NCBI RefSeq assembly: GCF_030150285.1
Contig: NZ_JASLGE010000079.1
Location: forward strand, 62,001 to 126,000
DNA: 64,000 nucleotides
Source: Pseudomonas sp.
GTDB lineage: Bacteria > Pseudomonadota > Gammaproteobacteria > Pseudomonadales > Pseudomonadaceae
Direction of reading: 5' to 3'
The notes below the pieces were generated by a model. It did no database searches. It saw nothing but the letters and a program-made list of their open reading frames with translations, and was not told the origin of the DNA. This document shows, in pieces, positions 8,814-17,378 of this stretch. Position 1 is the stretch's first letter. The number at the start of each line of letters is the position of its first letter. The translations under genes and the position numbers were made by a program.

Positions 8814-10148
8814 ATGATCCATATCCCGAAGTCGGAATACACCCGTCGCCGCAAGGCGCTCATGGCGCAGATGGAGCCCAACAGCATTGCGATTCTGCCC
8901 GCTGCGGCCGTGGCCATTCGTAATCGTGATGTGGAACATGTGTACCGCCAGGACAGTAACTTTCAGTACCTGAGCGGCTTTCCCGAACCGCAGGCCGTGA
9001 TCGTACTGATCCCAGGCCGTGTTCACGGCGAATACGTGCTGTTTTGCCGTGAGCGCAATGCCGAGCGAGAGTTGTGGGACGGTTTGCGCGCCGGCCAGGA
9101 AGGTGCCATTCGTGACTACAACGCTGACGATGCCTTTCCGATCACCGATATTGACGACATTCTGCCTGGGTTGATTGAAGGCCGTAGCCGGGTGTATTCG
9201 GCGATGGGCAGCAACCCCGAATTCGATCGCCACTTGATGGAGTGGATCAACAGCATTCGCGCCAAGGCCAGCCTCGGGGCCCAGCCGCCTAACGAGTTTG
9301 TTGCGCTGGATCATCTGCTGCATGACATGCGCCTGTATAAATCAGCGGCAGAGATCAAGGTCATGCGCCATGCGGCGCATATTTCTGCGCGTGCGCATGT
9401 GCGGGCGATGCAAGCCAGCCGCGCCGGTTTGCATGAATACAGCCTTGAGGCCGAACTGGATTACGAGTTTCGCAAGAGCGGGGCAAAAATGCCGGCGTAT
9501 GGCTCAATCGTTGCCTCTGGCGACAACAGTTGCATCCTTCACTATCAGGAGAACGACGCCCTGCTCAAAGCGGGTGATCTGGTGCTGATTGATGCTGGCT
9601 GTGAGATCGATTGCTACGCCAGCGACATCAGCCGCACGTTTCCGGTGAACGGTCGGTTTTCTACCGAGCAAAAAGCCATCTACGAACTGGTGCTGGCCGC
9701 GCAACACGCGGCTTTCGCCGAAATTGCGCCCAATAAACACTGGAACCAGGCGCACGAAGCAACGGTTCGTGTCATCACGGCGGGGCTGGTGGACCTGGGG
9801 CTGCTGCAGGGCGATGTCGATGCGTTGATTGCCAGCGAAGCCTACAAGGCCTTTTACATGCACCGCGCCGGCCACTGGCTGGGGCTCGATGTGCATGATG
9901 TGGGCGAATACAAGGTCGGCGGAGAATGGCGGGTGCTGGAAGTCGGGATGACCCTGACCGTGGAGCCCGGTATCTACATCAGCCCGACGAATCTGGATGT
10001 CGCGAAAAAATGGCGAGGCATTGGCGTACGGATTGAGGACGACGTGGTGGTCACTAAACAGGGTTGTGACATTCTGACCAGCGACGTGCCCAAAACGGTC
10101 GCTGAGATCGAAGCCTTGATGGCGGCGGCCACAGTGAGTGCGGCATGA
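8814..10148 (+). CDS. pepP: Xaa-Pro aminopeptidase
   Basis: A 444-aa manganese aminopeptidase that removes an N-terminal residue before proline. Residues 1-170 form the N-terminal creatinase-like domain (IPKSEYTRRRKALMAQM). The C-terminal pita-bread domain shows the metal-site segments VLIDAGCEIDCYASDISRTFPV (two Asp), HRAGHWLGLDVHDVGEY (His), LTVEPGIYI (Glu) and IGVRIEDDVVVT (Glu). Length matches E. coli PepP. The stop overlaps the ubiH start by 4 bp (ATGA). Confidence 0.94.
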   Translation: MIHIPKSEYTRRRKALMAQMEPNSIAILPAAAVAIRNRDVEHVYRQDSNFQYLSGFPEPQAVIVLIPGRVHGEYVLFCRERNAERELWDGLRAGQEGAIRDYNADDAFPITDIDDILPGLIEGRSRVYSAMGSNPEFDRHLMEWINSIRAKASLGAQPPNEFVALDHLLHDMRLYKSAAEIKVMRHAAHISARAHVRAMQASRAGLHEYSLEAELDYEFRKSGAKMPAYGSIVASGDNSCILHYQENDALLKAGDLVLIDAGCEIDCYASDISRTFPVNGRFSTEQKAIYELVLAAQHAAFAEIAPNKHWNQAHEATVRVITAGLVDLGLLQGDVDALIASEAYKAFYMHRAGHWLGLDVHDVGEYKVGGEWRVLEVGMTLTVEPGIYISPTNLDVAKKWRGIGVRIEDDVVVTKQGCDILTSDVPKTVAEIEALMAAATVSAA

Positions 10149-11332
10149 GCCGAGTCAACCTGGCGATTATCGGTGGCGGCCTGGTGGGTGCAAGCCTGGC
10201 GCTGGCATTGCAGGCCGGGGCCAAGGCGCGTGGCTGGAAGATCGTACTGATCGAGCCGTTCGCCCCCGGGAACAGTTTTCAGCCGAGTTATGACGCCCGC
10301 TCTTCAGCGCTGAGCTACGGTGCGCGGCTTATCTATGAGCGCCTGGGCGTGTGGGCGAGCCTCAGCGAACGGGCCGAGCCCATCAAGGACATTCACGTGT
10401 CCGACCGCGGGCGCTTCTCGACGGCGCGCTTGTCTGCCCGTGACGAAGGCGTTCCGGCACTGGGCTATGTGGTCGAAAACGCCTGGCTGGGGCATTGCCT
10501 GTGGAAAGGGCTCGACCCGGACGTCATCCAGTGGCGTTGCCCGGTGGAGGTCACTCAACTGCAGCCGCTGGAAAATGGCTACCGCCTGAGCCTCAATGAT
10601 GACACCACGCTCGATTGTGATCTGGCCGTGCTGGCGGATGGCGGCCGTTCCGGGCTGCGCGAGCAGTTGGGTATTCACGTAAGCAAGCGGCCTTATGACC
10701 AAAGCGCGTTGATCGCCAATATCACACCCAGCCAGCCCCATGAAGGCAGGGCATTCGAGCGCTTTACCGAGGAAGGCCCGATGGCCTTGCTGCCGTTGCC
10801 CGACAACCGTTGTGCCTTGGTGTGGACGCGGTTGGGGATGGATGCACAGCGCTTGGCCGAGTTGGATGAGCGCCTTTTTCTCAGTGAGTTGCAGGGCGTG
10901 TTCGGCTACCGCCTGGGTACGCTTAAACATGTCGGGGCGCGGCATTTGTACCCCCTCACGCTGATTGAAGCGCAGGAGCAGGTACGCCCGCATTTGGTGG
11001 TGCTGGGCAACGCGGCCCACAGCTTGCACCCGATTGCCGGCCAAGGTTTTAACCTGTCGTTGCGCGATGCTCAAGCCCTGGCCGAGACACTGCTGGCGAG
11101 TGATAAAACGCCCGGTGACCTGGCCACGCTGTTGAGTTATCAACACCGTCAGGCGCTTGATCAGACGCTAACCATCGGTTTCTCGGATCAAGTCACGCGC
11201 TTGTTTGGCAGTGACCAGACGCTGATTTCATTCGGTCGCAACCTCGGTTTGCTGGGCCTCGATTTACTGCCCCCGGCCAAACGCTGGTTTGCCCGCCAGG
11301 CGATGGGCCTGGGAACGCGCGCTGACCCTTGA
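10145..11332 (+). CDS. ubiH: 2-octaprenyl-6-methoxyphenol hydroxylase
   Basis: A 395-aa FAD-dependent aromatic hydroxylase for ubiquinone biosynthesis. It has an N-terminal Rossmann motif IIGGGLVGASLALAL, the middle DLAVLADGGRSGLRE (DG motif) and the C-terminal FAD motif HLVVLGNAAHSLHPIAGQGFNLSLRD. The last has Asn in place of the usual Asp of GDAAH, which I recall as common in UbiH. It is coupled to pepP by a 4-bp overlap and followed after 77 bp by a paralogue, a duplication seen in many gamma-proteobacteria. Confidence 0.9.
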   Translation: MSRVNLAIIGGGLVGASLALALQAGAKARGWKIVLIEPFAPGNSFQPSYDARSSALSYGARLIYERLGVWASLSERAEPIKDIHVSDRGRFSTARLSARDEGVPALGYVVENAWLGHCLWKGLDPDVIQWRCPVEVTQLQPLENGYRLSLNDDTTLDCDLAVLADGGRSGLREQLGIHVSKRPYDQSALIANITPSQPHEGRAFERFTEEGPMALLPLPDNRCALVWTRLGMDAQRLAELDERLFLSELQGVFGYRLGTLKHVGARHLYPLTLIEAQEQVRPHLVVLGNAAHSLHPIAGQGFNLSLRDAQALAETLLASDKTPGDLATLLSYQHRQALDQTLTIGFSDQVTRLFGSDQTLISFGRNLGLLGLDLLPPAKRWFARQAMGLGTRADP

Positions 11333-11409
11333 TGACCGGGGCGCGAGCGCCCTATGTCGATCCTTTTTTTCAGATGCGGCGTACGCCGCTCACGAGACAG
11401 GCTTAAAGC

Positions 11410-12633
11410 ATGGAAATGCGCGCAGATCTGCTGATTGTTGGGGCCGGAATGGTCGGAAGCGCCTTGGCGCTGGCGCTCAAGGACAGCGGGCTAAAGATCT
11501 TGCTGCTCGACGGCGGTTCGTTGAGCGTGAAAGCGTTCGACCCGCAAGCACCGTTTGAACCCCGTGTCAGTGCCTTGTCGGCGGCCAGCCAGCGTATCCT
11601 CGGCCGCCTCGGTGCTTGGGACGGCATCGTTGCCCGTCGTCTTGGCCCGTACTCGCACATGCAGGTATGGGAGGGGAGCGGCACGGGGCACATCCACTTT
11701 TCTGCGGCCAGCGTGCATGCCGACGTTCTGGGCCACATTGTCGAAAACCGTGTGGTGCAGGATGCCTTGATTGAGCGTTTACAGGGCACAGGTATTGAAA
11801 TGCTGGCCAATGCCCGAATGGAACAGATGCGCCGTTCGGGCGACGACTGGCTACTCACATTGGCCGACGGCCGCACCCTGCGGGCTCCGCTGGTAATTGC
11901 CGCCGATGGGGCAAACTCCGCTGTGCGCCGGCTCACCGGTACCGAAACCCGCGAGTGGGACTATTTGCACCATGCCATTGTCACCAGTGTGCGCTGCGCC
12001 GAACCCCACCAGCACACCGCCTGGCAGCGCTTTACCGATGACGGCCCGCTGGCTTTCCTGCCGCTGGCGCGTGACGGCCAACAGGACTGGTGCTCGATCG
12101 TGTGGTCGACCACACCGGAGCAGGCTGAGCACCTGATGGCGTTGGACGACGCAGGGTTTTGCCGTGAGCTGACGTTTGCCTTTGAAGGGCGACTGGGCGA
12201 TGTGGTGAGCGTTGACCCGCGCGTTTGCGTGCCACTGCGCCAACGTCATGCCAAGCGTTATGTGGCGCAAGGGCTGGCGCTGATTGGTGATGCGGCGCAC
12301 ACCATTCACCCGCTGGCCGGGCAAGGCGTAAACCTGGGCTTTCTGGATGCCGCGGTGCTGGCGGATGTGCTGATGCACGCGCTTGACCGGGGTGAGGCGC
12401 TGGCGGATGTGCGCGTATTGAGCCGCTTCGAACGGCGGCGCATGCCGCATAACCTGGCACTCATGGCCGCGATGGAAGGTTTCGAGCGCCTGTTTCAGGC
12501 CAACTCACTGACGGCGCGCCTGGTGCGTAATACCGGGCTGAAATGGGTCAATCAAATGCCTGAAGCCAAAGCCCTGTTTGTGCGCCAGGCGCTGGGCTTG
12601 AGCGGCGACCTGCCACCCTTGGCCAGACCCTGA
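11410..12633 (+). CDS. ubiI: UbiH/UbiI/VisC-family FAD monooxygenase
   Basis: A 407-aa paralogue of the preceding ubiH, with GXGXXG (LLIVGAGMVGSALALAL), APLVIAADGANSAVRR and the intact C-terminal GLALIGDAAHTIHPLAGQGVNLGFLDAAVLADVL. Enzymes of this group hydroxylate the ubiquinone ring; the VisC member in this genomic position corresponds to UbiI (C5 hydroxylase). Assignment to UbiI rather than UbiF-like activity rests on family and synteny, not on a diagnostic residue. A repeat palindrome follows directly downstream. Confidence 0.83.
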   Translation: MEMRADLLIVGAGMVGSALALALKDSGLKILLLDGGSLSVKAFDPQAPFEPRVSALSAASQRILGRLGAWDGIVARRLGPYSHMQVWEGSGTGHIHFSAASVHADVLGHIVENRVVQDALIERLQGTGIEMLANARMEQMRRSGDDWLLTLADGRTLRAPLVIAADGANSAVRRLTGTETREWDYLHHAIVTSVRCAEPHQHTAWQRFTDDGPLAFLPLARDGQQDWCSIVWSTTPEQAEHLMALDDAGFCRELTFAFEGRLGDVVSVDPRVCVPLRQRHAKRYVAQGLALIGDAAHTIHPLAGQGVNLGFLDAAVLADVLMHALDRGEALADVRVLSRFERRRMPHNLALMAAMEGFERLFQANSLTARLVRNTGLKWVNQMPEAKALFVRQALGLSGDLPPLARP

Positions 12634-12639
12634 CGGCGG

Positions 12640-12692
12640 CAGGAGCGAGCTTGTTTTTAAGATCAAAAGATCGCGAGCAAGCTCGCTTCTAC
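12640..12692. repeat. REP-type palindrome (GCGAGCAAGCTCGC family)
   Basis: Imperfect inverted pair built on AGGAGCGAGCTTG and CGCGAGCAAGCTCGCTTCTAC with GATC-rich spacer, immediately after the visC-type gene. The same unit recurs at seven other places in this window. These extragenic palindromes are common between genes of fluorescent pseudomonads and may act in mRNA 3'-end stability or as RAYT targets. Confidence 0.85.
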
Positions 12693-12798
12693 GGTTGCTT
12701 TGCAACATCTGGTTACGCCTCGGGGGCGAGTTAGGTTGAGCTGGCAAATGTGATTCACTACCATTTACACCCGTTTCGCATTGAGAGAGACCGCTCCC

Positions 12799-13800
12799 AT
12801 GTTGGCACCCAAGCGTCTACTGACTGCCCTGGCCCTTACCGTGTTCGCGAGCAGTGTGTCTGCCGCCGATGAGGTGGTGGTTTACTCCTCGCGTATCGAC
12901 GAGCTGATAAAGCCGGTCTTTGATGCCTACACCGCCAAGACCGGCGTCAAGGTCAAGTTCATCACAGACAAAGAAGCACCGCTCATGCAGCGCATCAAGG
13001 CCGAAGGGCAAAATGCCACGGCTGACCTGCTGCTGACCGTTGATGCAGGCAACCTGTGGCAGGCCGAGCAAATGGGCATTCTGCAGCCGCTCAAGTCCGA
13101 TGTGATCGACAAAAATATCCCGCCGCAATATCGCTCTTCGTCCCACGAGTGGACAGGCTTGAGCCTGCGCGCCCGTACCATCGCGTACTCCACCGATCGG
13201 GTAAAACCTGAAGAACTGTCCACCTACGAAGCCCTGGCAGACAAAAACTGGGAAGGCCGGCTGTGCCTGCGCACGGCGAAAAAGGTCTACAACCAGTCGC
13301 TGACCGCCACCATGATTGAAGTCAATGGCCCCGAGAACACCGAGAAAGTGCTCAAGGGCTGGGTGAACAACCTGTCCACCGACGTATTCTCCGATGACAT
13401 TGCGGTGCTTGAAGCGATCAACGCCGGGCAGTGCGACGTCGGCATCGTCAACACCTACTACTACGGCCGTCTGCACAAGCAGAACCCGAAGCTGGCGGTA
13501 AAACTGTTCTGGCCCAATCAGGCGGACCGTGGCGTGCACGTTAACTTGTCGGGCATCGGCCTGACCAAATATGCGCCGCACCCTGAAGCCGCCAAGGCGC
13601 TGGTAGAGTGGATGACCACCCCTGAAGCGCAGGCGATTTTTGCGGGCACTAACCAGGAGTTCCCGGCCAACCCAAGCGTTGCGCCGTCCGCTGAAGTCGC
13701 CAGCTGGGGCAGCTTCAAAGCCGATGCGTTGCCGGTTGAAGTGGCAGGCAAGCGCCAGGCTGAAGCGATCCGCATGATGGACCGCGCAGGCTGGAATTGA
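12799..13800 (+). CDS. iron(III) ABC transporter periplasmic binding protein (HitA/FbpA-like)
   Basis: A 333-aa secreted binding protein. ATG at 12799 gives a signal peptide PKRLLTALALTVFASSVSAADE cleaved after SAA/SA, with a GAGAGA motif upstream. The mature sequence starts EVVVYSSRIDELIKPVFDAYTAKTGVKV, as in FbpA-type ferric binding proteins. The tyrosine pair NTYYYGRL near residue 230 corresponds to the two adjacent Fe-ligating tyrosines. It captures free ferric iron in the periplasm for the permease encoded 165 bp downstream. No Fur box is obvious upstream. Confidence 0.88.
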   Translation: MLAPKRLLTALALTVFASSVSAADEVVVYSSRIDELIKPVFDAYTAKTGVKVKFITDKEAPLMQRIKAEGQNATADLLLTVDAGNLWQAEQMGILQPLKSDVIDKNIPPQYRSSSHEWTGLSLRARTIAYSTDRVKPEELSTYEALADKNWEGRLCLRTAKKVYNQSLTATMIEVNGPENTEKVLKGWVNNLSTDVFSDDIAVLEAINAGQCDVGIVNTYYYGRLHKQNPKLAVKLFWPNQADRGVHVNLSGIGLTKYAPHPEAAKALVEWMTTPEAQAIFAGTNQEFPANPSVAPSAEVASWGSFKADALPVEVAGKRQAEAIRMMDRAGWN

Positions 13801-13824
13801 TTAAGCAATACGACGCATAGATTT

Positions 13825-13923
13825 TGTAGCCGCTGTCGCAGGCTGCGATAAGGCCCGCCAGGCCTTCGCTCTTGAACGAGTGGGGCCGCTATGCGGCCCA
13901 TCGCAGTTTGCGCCAGCGGCTAC
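13825..13923. repeat. long imperfect palindrome (GTAGCCGCTG...CAGCGGCTAC)
   Basis: Arms of about 24 bp (TGTAGCCGCTGTCGCAGGCTGCGAT and the reverse of GCGCCAGCGGCTAC with ATCGCAGTTT) enclose a GC-rich centre with smaller palindromes (GGCCCGCCAGGCC, GGGCCGCTATGCGGCCC). It is a second repeat family distinct from the GCGAGCAAGCTCGC units. Its location shows that the permease gene must start after it, at 13965, and not at the ATG inside the repeat. Confidence 0.75.
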
Positions 13924-13964
13924 TGGGTTTGAGTATCACTGCAACCGCTTTCCGAGAGTTCTTC

Positions 13965-15581
13965 GTGGCCCATCCCGCCCAACGTCGTTGGTACCCGCTG
14001 GTTTTTGGCATTGCTGCTTTGGTGCTACTGCCGCTGAGTGTTTTGTTGTTGTCCTGGCAAACCCTGGATGTCCAGATCTGGAGCCATCTGTGGGACACAC
14101 AAATGCCGCGTCTGTTGGGCAACACCCTGACGTTGATTGTTGGCGTAGGGATTGGCGTGACGCTGCTCGGCGTGAGCCTGGCGTGGCTGACCAGCCTGTG
14201 TGAATTTCCCGGCAGGCGTTGGCTCGATTGGGCGTTGATGTTGCCGTTTGCGATTCCTGCTTACGTGCTGGCGTTTGTCTTTGTCGGCCTGCTGGATTTT
14301 GCCGGGCCTGTGCAAACCCTGCTGCGCGAGTGGTTTGGCATGGGCTTGCGATTGCCACGGGTGCGCTCCACGGGGGGCGTGATCATCGTGTTGATCCTGG
14401 TGTTCTACCCCTATGTTTACCTGCTGGCACGTACCGCGTTTCTGGCCCAGGGCAAGGGGCTGATGGAGGCGGCACGCGTGCTGGGGCAAAGCCCGTGGCA
14501 GGCATTCTGGCGCGTGGCCTTGCCGATGGCCCGCCCGGCCATTGGTGCCGGGGTCGCCTTGGCGTTGATGGAGACCCTGGCCGACTTCGGTGCGGTGTCG
14601 GTGTTCAACTTCGACACCTTCACCACCGCCATTTACAAAACCTGGTATGGCTTCTTCAGCCTCTCAACGGCTGCGCAACTGGCCAGCTTGCTGTTGCTGG
14701 TGGTGATGGTGGTGCTCTACGGCGAACGCCGCGCGCGCGGTGCCAGTCGCGCCAGTAACGAACGCCCCCGGGTCAAGGCGTTGTATACCTTGAGCGGCCC
14801 CAAAGCCTGGCTGGCCAGTGGCTGGTGTTTATTGGTGTTCGCCTGTGCGTTTGTCATCCCGATGCTGCAATTGGTGGTGTGGTTTTGGCAGCGCGGGCGT
14901 TTCGATCTGGATGAGCGTTACACCGGCCTGATCGTGCACACGTTGTACCTGGGGGGCATGGCGGCGCTGATTACCGTCTGCGTGGCGCTGGTGCTGGCGT
15001 TTGCACGGCGTCAGGCACCCACCCGGGCCATTCGTGCGGGGGTCAGCCTGGCGAACCTGGGGTATGCCTTGCCGGGTTCGGTGCTGGCCGTGTCCATCAT
15101 GCTGGCGTTCAGCTACCTGGATCGTGAGCTGGTGATTCCCGTTTCCGGTTGGCTGGGCGGGGCGGGCAAACCGCTGTTGCTGGGCAGCTTGTCGGCGCTG
15201 TTGCTGGCGTATCTGGTGCGCTTTATCGCGGTGGCCTATGGGCCGCTGGAAAACAGCTTGGCGCGTATTCGTCCTTCCTTGCCCGAGGCCGCGCGCAGTT
15301 TGGGCGTGAGTGGGCCACGACTGTTTTTCAAAGTGTATCTGCCGTTATTACTGCCAGGCACGTTGAGCGCGGCCTTGTTGGTGTTTGTGGACGTGCTCAA
15401 GGAAATGCCGGCCACCTTGCTGATGCGTCCGTTCGGGTGGGACACACTGGCGGTGCGTATCTTTGAAATGACCAGCGAAGGCGAATGGGCCCGTGCCTCG
15501 CTGCCAGCCTTGACGCTCGTGCTGGTAGGCCTGTTGCCAGTGATCGGGCTGATTCGTCGCTCGGCCCATCGCAACGGTTAG
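13965..15581 (+). CDS. iron(III) ABC transporter permease (HitB/FbpB-like)
   Basis: A 538-aa two-part permease with about twelve hydrophobic segments and two copies of the binding-protein-dependent transport inner-membrane motif: EAARVLGQSPWQAFWRVALPMARPAIGAG and EAARSLGVSGPRLFFKVYLPLLLPGTLSA. GTG at 13965 was chosen because the open frame further upstream runs through a repeat palindrome, and because AHPAQRRWYPLVFGIAALVLL then forms a proper first membrane segment. It partners the binding protein upstream. No ATPase gene is adjacent, as in the hitAB arrangement, so the ATPase must be encoded elsewhere. Confidence 0.87.
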   Translation: MAHPAQRRWYPLVFGIAALVLLPLSVLLLSWQTLDVQIWSHLWDTQMPRLLGNTLTLIVGVGIGVTLLGVSLAWLTSLCEFPGRRWLDWALMLPFAIPAYVLAFVFVGLLDFAGPVQTLLREWFGMGLRLPRVRSTGGVIIVLILVFYPYVYLLARTAFLAQGKGLMEAARVLGQSPWQAFWRVALPMARPAIGAGVALALMETLADFGAVSVFNFDTFTTAIYKTWYGFFSLSTAAQLASLLLLVVMVVLYGERRARGASRASNERPRVKALYTLSGPKAWLASGWCLLVFACAFVIPMLQLVVWFWQRGRFDLDERYTGLIVHTLYLGGMAALITVCVALVLAFARRQAPTRAIRAGVSLANLGYALPGSVLAVSIMLAFSYLDRELVIPVSGWLGGAGKPLLLGSLSALLLAYLVRFIAVAYGPLENSLARIRPSLPEAARSLGVSGPRLFFKVYLPLLLPGTLSAALLVFVDVLKEMPATLLMRPFGWDTLAVRIFEMTSEGEWARASLPALTLVLVGLLPVIGLIRRSAHRNG

Positions 15582-15649
15582 GTGCCAGCCTTCCGTCATA
15601 CGGCTACAATGCGCGGCATTCGGTGCGGTCTGTCTGTCAGGCCAGGTTC

Positions 15650-15686
15650 TCTGTTAAACACGGCGCGGTCTTTTTAACAGACCGTG
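15650..15686 (+). promoter_or_regulatory. interleaved inverted repeats in the gcvT leader
   Basis: Two complementary pairs are interleaved in the order A-B-A'-B': TCTGTTAAA (15650-15658), CACGG (15659-15663), TTTAACAGA (15673-15681), CCGTG (15682-15686). Both pairs are perfect. They would form either a pseudoknot or two mutually exclusive hairpins 50 bases before gcvT. No canonical glycine riboswitch core was recognised. Confidence 0.5.
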
Positions 15687-15737
15687 TGTGCACAACAAGC
15701 CTGTCCGCACCTTCGCCAAGCCCGGAAGGAGAAACCC

Positions 15738-16820
15738 ATGGGACAGCGCACGCCTTTGTATGACCTGCATCTCGCCCTCGGCGCGAAGATGGTCGATTTT
15801 GGCGGTTGGGATATGCCCTTGCATTACGGCTCGCAAGTCGAAGAGCACCACGAGGTGCGTCGCGATTGCGGGGTATTTGATGTCTCGCACATGACTGTGA
15901 TCGACATTGAGGGGCACCAGGCCAAGGAGTGGTTGCAGCAGTTGCTGGCCAATGATGTTGATCGCCTGAACACCCCCGGCCGAGCGCTTTACAGCGCCAT
16001 GCTCAATGAGCAGGGCGGTGTGGTGGACGATATGATCGTGTACCTGATGCCCGAGGGGTATCGTTTGATCGTTAACGCCGCCACCCGCGACCAAGACCTG
16101 GCCTGGATGAACGCCCAGCGTCAGGGCTACGACGTGATACTGATTGAACGCCCTGAGTTGGCCCTGTTGGCGGTTCAAGGCCCTCAGGCGCGCCATAAGG
16201 TGGCCGAGCTGGTGACGCAGGCTCGCAGCCAGCTCATCCACCAGCTCAAGCCTTTTGAGGCGCAGAGTAACGGCGACTGGTTTATCGCGCGCACGGGGTA
16301 TACGGGCGAGGATGGCCTGGAAATCCTGCTCCCGGCCGATCAAGCGCCCGCCTTTTTCAACGAACTGGTCGGTGCGGGTATTTCCCCCATTGGCCTGGGG
16401 GCGCGCGACACCTTGCGCCTTGAAGCCGGCATGAACCTTTACGGGCAAGACATCCACCTGGGGGTTTCACCGCTGTGTGCCAACATGGCCTGGACGATTG
16501 CCTGGCAACCTGAGTCGCGACAGTTCATTGGCCGCCACGCCCTGGAAGCTGAAAAAGCCAAGGGTGTGCAGTTCAAACTCGTGGGTTTGGTGCTGGAAGA
16601 GCGCGGAGTGCTGCGTGCTCATCAGGTGGTTCGTATCGCGGATGTTGGCGAAGGGGAGATCACCAGTGGTAGCTTCTCTCCTACGTTGAGCAAATCCATT
16701 GCCCTGGCACGAGTGCCGATTGCAACCGCTGACCGTGCCGAGGTAGAAATTCGGGGCAAGTGGTACCCGGTTCGCGTGGTTAAACCGACTTTTGTTCGTC
16801 TTGGTAAAGCTTTGATCTAA
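15738..16820 (+). CDS. gcvT: glycine cleavage system T protein (aminomethyltransferase)
   Basis: A 360-aa aminomethyltransferase that passes the methylene group from aminomethyl-GcvH to THF, releasing ammonia. Start at 15738 is supported by GGAAGGAG and by the family N-terminus RTPLYDLHLALGAKMVDFGGWDMPLHYGSQVEEHH. Further signatures are VFDVSHMTVIDI, ARTGYTGEDGLEI and LGARDTLRLEAGMNLYGQDI, with the catalytic Asp in GLGARD. gcvH follows 62 bp downstream; gcvP is not in this window. Confidence 0.95.
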   Translation: MGQRTPLYDLHLALGAKMVDFGGWDMPLHYGSQVEEHHEVRRDCGVFDVSHMTVIDIEGHQAKEWLQQLLANDVDRLNTPGRALYSAMLNEQGGVVDDMIVYLMPEGYRLIVNAATRDQDLAWMNAQRQGYDVILIERPELALLAVQGPQARHKVAELVTQARSQLIHQLKPFEAQSNGDWFIARTGYTGEDGLEILLPADQAPAFFNELVGAGISPIGLGARDTLRLEAGMNLYGQDIHLGVSPLCANMAWTIAWQPESRQFIGRHALEAEKAKGVQFKLVGLVLEERGVLRAHQVVRIADVGEGEITSGSFSPTLSKSIALARVPIATADRAEVEIRGKWYPVRVVKPTFVRLGKALI

Positions 16821-16882
16821 CGTTTACGGGCGAGTTTGCACAGGGTGCGGGCCGCTGACATTTCTTCTTGAGGACACCCAAT

Positions 16883-17266
16883 ATGAGCCTGATCCCTGCC
16901 GAGTTGCGCTTTGCTGAAAGTCACGAATGGTCCCGCCTGGAAACGGATGGCACGATTACTGTCGGTATCAGCGACCATGCCCAGGAAGCTTTGGGAGACG
17001 TGGTGTTTGTTGAACTGGCTGAAGTGGGCAAAGTATTTGCCGCAGGCGATGTAGCGGGGGTTGTGGAGTCGGTAAAAGCCGCTTCGGACATCTACGCGCC
17101 GGTATCAGGTGAGGTGATCGCGGTTAACGAAGCATTGGCAGACAGCCCGGAAGGCCTGAACGAAGCGCCGTATGACAACTGGATCTTCAAGCTCAAGCCC
17201 GCCAACACGGCTGAGCTGGAAAAACTGCTGGACGCTGCAGGCTACAAAGCCGCCATCGGCGAATAA
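16883..17266 (+). CDS. gcvH: glycine cleavage system H protein
   Basis: A 127-aa lipoyl carrier protein. ATG at 16883 follows TTGAGGACACCC. The lipoylated lysine lies in GVVESVKAASDIYAPVSGEV (Lys near residue 64), preceded by the conserved GISDHAQEALGDVVFVELAEVG. It shuttles the aminomethyl group between GcvP, GcvT and lipoamide dehydrogenase. In PAO1, as I recall, gcvP follows gcvH; here a repeat element and a convergent aminotransferase gene follow instead. Confidence 0.95.
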   Translation: MSLIPAELRFAESHEWSRLETDGTITVGISDHAQEALGDVVFVELAEVGKVFAAGDVAGVVESVKAASDIYAPVSGEVIAVNEALADSPEGLNEAPYDNWIFKLKPANTAELEKLLDAAGYKAAIGE

Positions 17267-17310
17267 ACCGCCCTGTCGAAATGGGGTGGTGGGCTCGCAC
17301 TTCACCACCC

Positions 17311-17375
17311 TGCAGGAGCGGGCTTGCTCGCGATCTTTGTTTTTAAAGATCAAAAGATCGCGAGCAAACGCCTAC
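17311..17375. repeat. REP-type palindrome (GCGAGCAAGCTCGC family)
   Basis: Inverted arms CAGGAGCGGGCTTGCTCGCGATC and GATCGCGAGCAA separated by TTTGTTTTTAAA. It sits between the convergent gcvH and DegT-type aminotransferase genes, where it may serve as a shared 3' structure. Confidence 0.85.
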
Positions 17376-17378
17376 CGT

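Noticed and set aside
13872..13964. Upstream start for the iron permease
   Set aside because: The frame up to 13923 lies in a repeat palindrome, and the residues do not resemble a permease N-terminus.
15582..15737. Glycine riboswitch before gcvT
   Set aside because: The tandem aptamer sequence of known glycine riboswitches was not found; only the interleaved repeats are present.
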